Part shown: positions 10,038-14,887 of the stretch, one piece after another
Numbering within the stretch: the stretch's first letter is position 1
Layout: every line of letters starts with the position of its first letter
Source: DASQJL01 sp036380835
GTDB lineage: Bacteria > Eisenbacteria > RBG-16-71-46 > SZUA-252
NCBI GenBank assembly: GCA_036380835.1
Contig: DASVDZ010000025.1
Coordinates: forward strand, 1-14,887
Length of the DNA: 14,887 bases
Direction: 5' to 3'
Made by a program: the position numbers and the translations under genes
Notes under the pieces: model-generated
Databases searched by the model: none
What the model saw: the letters and a program-made list of their open reading frames with translations, nothing else
Told to the model about the DNA's origin: nothing

Positions 10038-11143
10038 GGACGGGCCTCGACGGCGCGGCCGTCCTCGACGCCCGCCGGATTCGCGATCACCGACTCGCCC
10101 AGGTCGAGTCCCGCGAGCACCTCGACGTCGTCGCCGACCTCGCGGCCGAGACGGACCCAGCGAAGCGCGGCGCGGCCGTCGCGCACGACGTAGACGCCGG
10201 TCAGGGCGCCCCGCCGGACGACGGCGAGGCCGGGTACGGTCACCGGGCCGCCTTCCGCCGCGCCGCCTGCGGACGCGGGCGCCCCCGGCTCGGGGACGCC
10301 CGCCGCGGCGGCGAGCCGCACGTGCGCGTACGCGCCGGCCTCGAGCCGTTCGCCCCGCGCGGCCGGGCGGAACCGGGCCTTCTTCGATCGCGTCGCGGGG
10401 TCGATCATCCCCTCTACGCGAACGAGCGCCGCCGGGCGCCAGGGGCCGTCGCCCACCTGGTACTCGAACGATCCGCTGGGTCCGAGGCGGTCGATCTCGC
10501 CCTCGGGGATGGCCGTGACGATGAGGGCCGTGATCGAGGAGCGGATGTCGAGGAGCGGGTCGCCGGGTGAGAGGAACGCGCCCTCGTCCACGTGATGGCG
10601 CACCACCACGCCGTCGAACGGCGCGGGCGTGCGCAGGGCGGCCTCCCATTCGGCGCGCGAGGCTTCCGCCTGCGCGAGCGCGGCGTCCGCCGCCCGGCGT
10701 TCGGCCTGCGCCGATTCCAGCTCGTGGAGCGAGACGACGCGGTCGGCATAGAGCGATTCGAGGCGCGCCTCCTGGCGCGCCGCCAGGTCCCGGCGGCTCC
10801 GGGCCGCGTCGTGGGCCGACTCGGTGGCGAGGAGCGAGGCGCGCGCCTCGGGCGCGTCGAAGACCGCGAGCGGGTCGCCGGCCTTGAACGATGCGCCGTC
10901 CGGCACGGGGAAGCGCGTGACGCGGGCCATGGCCCGGGCCTTGAGCGCCACCTCCTCCGAGGATTCGACGCGCGCGGGAAGGATCAGCGCGCCGCCGTCG
11001 CGCCCCGCGCCCGCCTTGACCACGGTCACCGCGAGCGGCGCTTCGCCCCTGCCGGCGCCGGCGCGGCCCGCGTCGCGGCCGCCGCCGCATCCGGCGGCGA
11101 AGAGGCCCGCCGCGAACGCGGCGAGCAGGAACGATGGTCTCAT
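10034..11143 (-). CDS. RND membrane-fusion adaptor, lipoprotein
   Basis: 369-residue periplasmic adaptor (HlyD/MFP family) that links the pump to the outer-membrane factor. A short N-terminal signal ends in a lipobox, LFAAGC, with lipid-attachment Cys19, so it is anchored to the inner membrane. Then come a lipoyl-like half (FPVPDGASFKAGDPLAVFD, about 80-98), a helical hairpin rich in Ala, Glu and Arg (about 100-170), the second lipoyl half (TPAPFDGVVVRHHVDEGAF), a beta-barrel and a membrane-proximal C-terminal domain. No Cys/His-rich metal-binding tail as in some CusB or CzcB proteins. ATG overlaps the preceding stop in ATGA. Downstream overlap with the pump gene is GTGA. Confidence 0.92.
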
Positions 11144-12489
11144 TGCAGGCTCCCCATGGCGTGTCGGTATCGGTAGTCGGCGAGGAGCACGCCCACGCGC
11201 CCCGCCACGTCGTTCAGCCTCGCCCGCGCCGCCTCGGCGTCGACGGTCAGGAGATCGCCGAGCGGGAGGAGCCCCGCGCGATAGCGCCCGGAGGCGAGCC
11301 GGAGCGCCTCCTCGGCGGCCGCGCGGCCGGACGCCGCGGCGTCGCGGCGCTCGCGCGCCAGGGCCGCCTCGCTCCGCGCCGAGGCGAGGCTCGCCGCCCA
11401 GTCCTGTCGTGCCGCCTCGGCCTCGGCGCCGGCCTCGCTCGCCCGCGCCCGCGCCGCGCGCCAGTCCTGATAGCGGCGCGCGCCGTCCCAGAGCGGCAGA
11501 TCGAAGACGAGCGCCGCGGTCCACCGGCGCTTGAAGTCGCCCAGGTCGGCGTCGCGGTAGTAGCGGACGTCGGCGCGCCCGTTCAAGGACGGCAGGAGAC
11601 TCCATCCCGCCCGCCGCGCCCGGATCTTCTGAATCGACTCCTCTTCCCGCGCCGCGCGCACGTCGAACGATTCGCCCTCGCCCGCGCCGTCGCCGGGGAT
11701 CCCCTCGTCGGGCGGAAGGCCGCCCAGGCTGTCCGGGGCGATCGAGGCGCCGGCGCGCTGGGACAGACGCAGGAGGGCGACGGCGTAGCCGCTCCGGGCG
11801 GTGCGCCACGCGGCGTCCGCCTCGGCCCAGTGCGCGAACGCGCGGAGCGTATCCAGCTCGGGCACCTGCCCGCGGCGGAAGAGATCGGCGGAGGCGCGGC
11901 GCTGCTCGAACGCGGCGTCGAGCGCGGTCGAGTCGGCGGCGAGCGTCTCGCGGGCGCGGACCGCCTCGCCGTACGCTTCGACCGCCTCGAGGAGGCGGCT
12001 CGAGACGCGGCCCGCCTCGCGCGCGTCGGCCGCGCGGTGGCGATGCGACGTCTCGGAGAAGGAGGTCCACTCCGCGCCGCCGTTCCAGAGCGGCTGCTCC
12101 AGCGTGACGCCGTAGTCGAGCGACGTGCGCGCCGCCGGATCGTTCAGCGCGTCGAGGCCGAAGTCGGAGGCCCCGAATCGCCCCTGCCAGAGCTTTTCGC
12201 TGAAGAGGAGCGCCGGATCGTCGCTCCGGACGGCGCCTCCGCGAACGCTGATGCGGGGCGAGATGGAGAATCGCGACGACGAGCCCTGCGCCCGCTCGGC
12301 GTCGCCGCCCGCCCGCGCCGCCTCGACCCGCGGGTCGTGCGAGCGGGCCGCGTCGAGCACGCGGTCGAGGTCCCAGAGCGCCCCGGCTGCGGCGATGGAA
12401 GGGAGGCAGACGGCCGCCCCGGTCACCAGAATTGCTATCATCCCGAACCGGCCTGCCGCGGCATCAGAACGCCTGGGGAAGTGGGTCAT
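11140..12489 (-). CDS. TolC-family outer-membrane efflux protein
   Basis: 449-residue outer-membrane factor, first gene of the operon. A Sec signal is present (hydrophobic core MIAILVTGAAVCLPSIAAAG, residues 17-36). The mature protein has the two long coiled-coil-like OEP repeats, rich in Ala, Arg and Glu (for example 130-235 and 330-440), each with a beta-barrel segment such as YGVTLEQPLWNGG and AALVFDLPLWDGARRY; the LPLWDGxRR pattern is typical. It forms a trimeric channel through the outer membrane. The ATG at 12489 leaves 16 polar residues before the signal core; the in-frame ATG at 12439-12441 (Met17) would start directly on the core and may be the real start. Neither has a strong Shine-Dalgarno. 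It is divergent from the sigma-factor gene across 55 bp. Confidence 0.92.
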   Translation of the reverse strand: MTHFPRRSDAAAGRFGMIAILVTGAAVCLPSIAAAGALWDLDRVLDAARSHDPRVEAARAGGDAERAQGSSSRFSISPRISVRGGAVRSDDPALLFSEKLWQGRFGASDFGLDALNDPAARTSLDYGVTLEQPLWNGGAEWTSFSETSHRHRAADAREAGRVSSRLLEAVEAYGEAVRARETLAADSTALDAAFEQRRASADLFRRGQVPELDTLRAFAHWAEADAAWRTARSGYAVALLRLSQRAGASIAPDSLGGLPPDEGIPGDGAGEGESFDVRAAREEESIQKIRARRAGWSLLPSLNGRADVRYYRDADLGDFKRRWTAALVFDLPLWDGARRYQDWRAARARASEAGAEAEAARQDWAASLASARSEAALARERRDAAASGRAAAEEALRLASGRYRAGLLPLGDLLTVDAEAARARLNDVAGRVGVLLADYRYRHAMGSLQ

Positions 12490-12544
12490 TTCGATCCGTA
12501 GGATACATGGGGAGCCGAAAGGAAACGCTCGATCTCATAAGCAT
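12490..12544. promoter_or_regulatory. divergent regulatory gap between efflux operon and sigma factor
   Basis: The 55-bp gap must hold the promoters of both the five-gene operon and the sigma gene. It contains a short inverted repeat, ATCC GTA GGAT (12494-12504), and GGAAAC at 12521-12526, which resembles an ECF-type -35 element, but no partner -10 could be placed by eye. If the efflux gene starts at its inner ATG the gap is 103 bp. Function inferred from layout alone. Confidence 0.4.
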
Positions 12545-13462
12545 ATGAACAACAATAATTTGAGGGCTATGGCGGCCCGCATCCGGCGGACCTCGGCGGA
12601 GGCGGCGCGGAAGGGGCGGATGAGCCGCGCGGAAGAGCGGCGGCTCCTGGCCCTCGCGAAGCGCGGCGACCAGCGGGCGCTCCAGAGCCTCCTCACGGCC
12701 CTCTCCCAGCCGATCTACCGATTCGGGCTCGGGTTCTGCCGCGACTCCCACGACGCGGAGGATCTGGCGCAGGACGTGCTCCTCGCCCTTTCCCGGAGTC
12801 TCTCCGGCGTCCGCGGCGACGCCGCCCTCACGACGTACGCGTACGCGGCCGCGCGAAACGCGTGCCTGAGGCGGCGCCGGCGCCCGGCGGGCGCTCCGGA
12901 GCGGCTCGAGTCCCTCGACGCGCGCCTCTCGCGGGGCGACGGCGGGGAGCCGGCCGATCCGGCCCTCGATCCGCACCGGCGCCTCGAGCGGCTCGAGCTG
13001 TCCGACGCGGTCCGGCGGGCGATCGCCGAGCTGCCCCCGGTGCAGCGGGAAGCGGTGCTGCTCCGCGACGTCGAGGGGCTCACCGCCCGCGAAGCGGCCT
13101 CCGCGCTCGGCGTCGACGTCAGCGCCGTCAAGGCGCGGCTCCATCGCGGGCGCCTCGCGCTCCGCCGGGCTCTCCTCCCCTTCGTTTCCCCGGGCGAGGC
13201 GTCGGCGCCGCGCGCCCGCGGATGTCCGGAAACCGCGCGCTACTTCTCGCGGTTCTTGGAGGGAGAATTGACGCCCGCGGTCTGCGCGCGCCTCCAGACG
13301 CACGTCGAGGCGTGCCTGCGCTGCGCGCGCGTTTGCCGGAGCATGCGCGAGACGCTCGGCGCCTGCCGCCGGCTCAAGCGCGCGCCGGCGCCGCGCGCGC
13401 GGCGGGCGCTCCGGGCGACGATCCGCGAGGCCGCCGGAACGCGCCGAGGGGCAAAGGCTTAG
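12545..13462 (+). CDS. ECF-type sigma factor fused to a zf-HC2 (ZAS-like) zinc-binding domain
   Basis: 305-residue sigma factor. Region 2 spans about 44-110, with DAEDLAQDVLLAL (70-82) as region 2.2; region 4 spans about 153-212, with the helix-turn-helix LTAREAASALGVDVSAVKARL (179-199, read as LTAREAASALGV and DVSAVKARL). After a linker the protein continues with a zf-HC2 pattern: Cys227, EGELTP (239-244), His253-x3-Cys257-x2-Cys260. The 25-residue spacing between Cys227 and His253 is that of zinc-containing anti-sigma factors, which normally are separate proteins. More Cys lie at 247, 264 and 274. There is no membrane helix; the end is basic. It is divergent from the efflux operon, so it likely controls it or itself (inference). 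Start ATG 12545 has no clear Shine-Dalgarno; ATG 12569 is an alternative. Confidence 0.88.
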   Translation: MNNNNLRAMAARIRRTSAEAARKGRMSRAEERRLLALAKRGDQRALQSLLTALSQPIYRFGLGFCRDSHDAEDLAQDVLLALSRSLSGVRGDAALTTYAYAAARNACLRRRRRPAGAPERLESLDARLSRGDGGEPADPALDPHRRLERLELSDAVRRAIAELPPVQREAVLLRDVEGLTAREAASALGVDVSAVKARLHRGRLALRRALLPFVSPGEASAPRARGCPETARYFSRFLEGELTPAVCARLQTHVEACLRCARVCRSMRETLGACRRLKRAPAPRARRALRATIREAAGTRRGAKA

Positions 13463-13481
13463 GGTTTTGTTTCGATTTCCG

Positions 13482-13510
13482 TTGACGGCCCACGGAGGGG
13501 TCCTTACCTT
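13482..13510 (+). promoter_or_regulatory. promoter for the acidic-protein gene
   Basis: TTGACG (13482-13487) and TACCTT (13505-13510) are 17 bp apart. The -35 box is near consensus and the -10 box weak (3 of 6). A run of eight T's follows at 13521-13528, just past the predicted transcript start, leaving an untranslated leader of about 60 bases. It suggests that the acidic gene is transcribed separately from the sigma gene. Confidence 0.4.
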
Positions 13511-13576
13511 CCCGACGCGGTTTTTTTTCGAGTTCCCCACACGAGGTCCACGACCGAGGCGTTCGAGGAGTCCGCG

Positions 13577-13813
13577 ATGATGTGGCAGATGGTGTCCCCT
13601 AACTTCGATCCGATCGTGCTTTCGACCCGCAGCCGCTCCGACTCGTACGAGGAGCGCGATCCGTACGATCACGACGACGATCTCGAGGACGAGGACCTCG
13701 AGGACGAGGACGAAGAGCTGGACGAGGACGACGACGAGTTCGACGAAGACGACGAGTTCGACGACGACGACTACGACGAAGAGGACGAGGACGAAGAAGA
13801 AGACGATTTCTGA
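13577..13813 (+). CDS. small, extremely acidic protein
   Basis: 78-residue protein of unknown function. Residues 1-32 are mixed (SPNFDPIVLSTRSRSDSYEER region) and residues 33-78 contain 39 Asp/Glu out of 46. The remaining seven are Leu, Phe or Tyr at 36, 41, 48, 55, 61, 66 and 78, so large hydrophobics recur every five to seven residues, and the chain ends in EDDF. No signal peptide, membrane helix or Cys. The start is well supported: GAGGAG (13565-13570) six bases before the ATG, with a promoter upstream. Such polyanionic tails with spaced aromatics are seen in the RNA polymerase delta subunit and in nucleic-acid-mimic or protein-binding tails; here the tail is most of the protein. The opposite strand is open too but reads as poly-Val/Leu/Phe, a shadow of the GAC/GAG codons. 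Confidence 0.68.
   Translation: MMWQMVSPNFDPIVLSTRSRSDSYEERDPYDHDDDLEDEDLEDEDEELDEDDDEFDEDDEFDDDDYDEEDEDEEEDDF
13682..13765 (+). repeat. short in-frame tandem repeats in the acidic gene
   Basis: A 15-bp unit (CTCGAGGACGAGGAC, coding LEDED) occurs twice in perfect tandem at 13682-13711. Further on, a 17-bp unit (GACGACGAGTTCGACGA) occurs at 13730-13746 and again at 13748-13764, 18 bp apart, which keeps the frame. The repeats suggest that the tail grew by slippage in GA-rich codons and may vary in length between strains. Confidence 0.8.
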
Positions 13814-13860
13814 TCGTCGCCCGCCCTGCTCCACATCCCCGACGCCAGCCTGAGCCGAGA

Positions 13861-13896
13861 TCCGCGCGGCCCCGCGCCGCGCGGACCCCGTCCGCG
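13861..13896 (+). promoter_or_regulatory. overlapping alternative hairpins in the leader of the agmatinase gene
   Basis: Hairpin 1: TCCGCGCGG (13861-13869) pairs perfectly with CCGCGCGGA (13877-13885) around a seven-base loop. Hairpin 2: CGCGGA (13880-13885) can instead pair with TCCGCG (13891-13896), next to the GAGGA ribosome site (13896-13900). The two exclude each other because they share 13880-13885. There is no T-tract, so neither is a standard terminator. It may end or modulate the acidic-gene transcript, or affect agmatinase translation. Confidence 0.4.
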
Positions 13897-13907
13897 AGGA
13901 TCCAGCC

Positions 13908-14887
13908 GTGCCACGACCCGCCCCATCGAGGCTCCGCGCGCCGGCGCCCCTGCTCTACCTCGGGCTGAGCCCCGAGGAATCCCGGATCGCGAACGCGCGC
14001 GTCGCGATCGTCCCCGCTCCCTTCGACCAGACGACCTCCTATCTCCCGGGCACGCGCTTCGGTCCGAAGGCGATCCTCGAGGCGTCGCGTCAGGTCGAGT
14101 TCTACGACGAGGAGCTCGATCGGGAGCCGTTCGCGATCGGCGTCGCGACCCTCGAGGAGATCGCCGTCGACCCCGCCGACCTCGAGGCGGGCCTCCGCCG
14201 CCTCGAGGGCGTCACCGACGACCTGGCCGCGAAGGGGGTCGTCCCCTTGACGCTCGGCGGCGAGCACACGCTCACCCTGGCCCCGGTCGGGGCGCTGGCG
14301 CGCCGCTTCCCGGGGCTCTCCGTGCTCCAGCTCGACGCGCACCTCGATCTCCGCGACTCGTATCAAGGCACGAAGCTGAGCCACGCCTGCGTCATGCGGC
14401 GCGTCCGCGATCTCGGCATCCCGACGGTCGCCGTCGGCATCCGGAGCGTGTCGCGTGAGGAGGCCGACTACGTCCACGCCGTGAAGGCGCCGGTCTTCCT
14501 CGGCCGCGAGATCCGCGAGCGCGCGCTCCCGATCGACGCGATCCTGGCCGAGCTCGGAAATCCGGTCTACGTCACGGTCGATCTCGACGCCTTCGACCCC
14601 GCGTTCGTTCCCGGGGTCGGGACCCCGGAGCCCGGCGGTCTCACCTGGAACGAAGGGCTCGCGCTCCTCCGCGCGGTCTTCGAGCGCCGCCAGGTGGTCG
14701 GCATGGACGTGGTCGAGCTCTGTCCCATCCCCGGCCAGATCGTCTCCGACTTCTTCGCCGCCAAGCTCGTGAACAAGATGATCGGATACCTCGGGCTCGC
14801 CCCGGCGGCCGCGGAAGGGGCGTCGCGGCGCGCGGCGCCCGGGGGCGGGAGGGCACGCCCCGCGGCCGCGCGCCGCCGTAAACGCTG
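13908..14887 (+). CDS. speB: agmatinase (ureohydrolase family), 3' end cut by the window
   Basis: At least 326 residues of a ureohydrolase; the window ends within codon 327, which begins with TG. It converts agmatine to putrescine and urea using two Mn2+ in the cytoplasm. All metal ligands are visible: His120 (GGEHTLT), Asp143, His145 and Asp147 (DAHLDLRD), Asp225 and Asp227 (DLDAFDP). The following SHACVMRR (158-165) and VPGVGTPEPGG (234-244) fit the agmatinase branch found in archaea and many bacteria rather than arginases. Length is slightly above usual because of a basic, Ala/Arg-rich tail (after residue 305). The GTG start has GAGGA seven bases upstream. No arginine decarboxylase is seen nearby. 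An aminopropylagmatine ureohydrolase activity cannot be excluded. Confidence 0.9.
   Translation, partial: MPRPAPSRLRAPAPLLYLGLSPEESRIANARVAIVPAPFDQTTSYLPGTRFGPKAILEASRQVEFYDEELDREPFAIGVATLEEIAVDPADLEAGLRRLEGVTDDLAAKGVVPLTLGGEHTLTLAPVGALARRFPGLSVLQLDAHLDLRDSYQGTKLSHACVMRRVRDLGIPTVAVGIRSVSREEADYVHAVKAPVFLGREIRERALPIDAILAELGNPVYVTVDLDAFDPAFVPGVGTPEPGGLTWNEGLALLRAVFERRQVVGMDVVELCPIPGQIVSDFFAAKLVNKMIGYLGLAPAAAEGASRRAAPGGGRARPAAARRRKR

Noticed and set aside
12424..12489. Outer start of the TolC-family gene (12489) as certain
   Set aside because: The 16 residues before the signal core are polar and the ribosome site is weak, so the inner ATG at 12439-12441 is equally likely; kept only as one option.
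11134..12501. 455-residue plus-strand frame opposite the TolC-family gene
   Set aside because: Arg/Ala/Glu-rich shadow; the minus strand has a signal peptide, OEP repeats and 4-bp overlap with the adaptor gene.
13599..13834. Antisense stretch of Val, Leu and Phe that looks like a membrane helix protein
   Set aside because: It is the reverse complement of GAC/GAG/GAA codons in the acidic gene; no start signal, and the frame continues into unlike Arg-rich sequence.

Overview
This is a very GC-rich window with short intergenic gaps, 4-bp gene overlaps and frequent GTG starts. An outer-membrane factor and a lipoprotein adaptor show a diderm (Gram-negative-type) bacterium. The gene content and style recall deep-branching soil or sediment phyla such as Eisenbacteria, Gemmatimonadota or Acidobacteriota, but no phylogenetic marker is present, so the phylum is a guess. 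I see no RNA gene, CRISPR array, insertion sequence, prophage or att site. Most of the very long open frames antisense to the genes are shadows produced by the GC bias.

Left part (1-6225), mixed housekeeping and stress genes: a Nudix hydrolase (+) meets an FAD-dependent oxidoreductase (-) tail to tail, the two stop codons sharing CTAG. A DinB-fold protein (+) diverges from the oxidoreductase. A one-domain RsbRD_N-like protein (-) follows. Next comes a sulfur-related pair: a rhodanese/persulfide-dioxygenase-like fusion (-) divergent from a YeiH/PSE1-type putative sulfate (sulfite) exporter (+). The exporter gene overlaps a tandem GNAT acetyltransferase.

Middle part (6278-12489), one minus-strand operon read from right to left: TolC-family outer-membrane factor, lipoprotein membrane-fusion adaptor, RND pump, small PII-like protein and a YgaP-type two-helix membrane protein. 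The first four genes overlap by 4 bp at each junction and the fifth follows after 14 bp with a strong Shine-Dalgarno. This is a complete tripartite efflux system with a built-in PII-like regulator.

Right part (12545-14887): 55 bp from the efflux operon and divergent from it lies an ECF sigma factor whose C-terminus carries a zf-HC2/ZAS-type zinc-binding motif, normally found on a separate anti-sigma factor. This fusion next to the efflux operon is the most interesting arrangement in the window: it suggests a self-contained metal- or redox-sensing sigma factor controlling the pump, which is an inference from position. Then come a 78-residue, extremely acidic protein (39 of its last 46 residues are Asp/Glu) and an agmatinase of the SpeB/arginase family that runs off the right edge.
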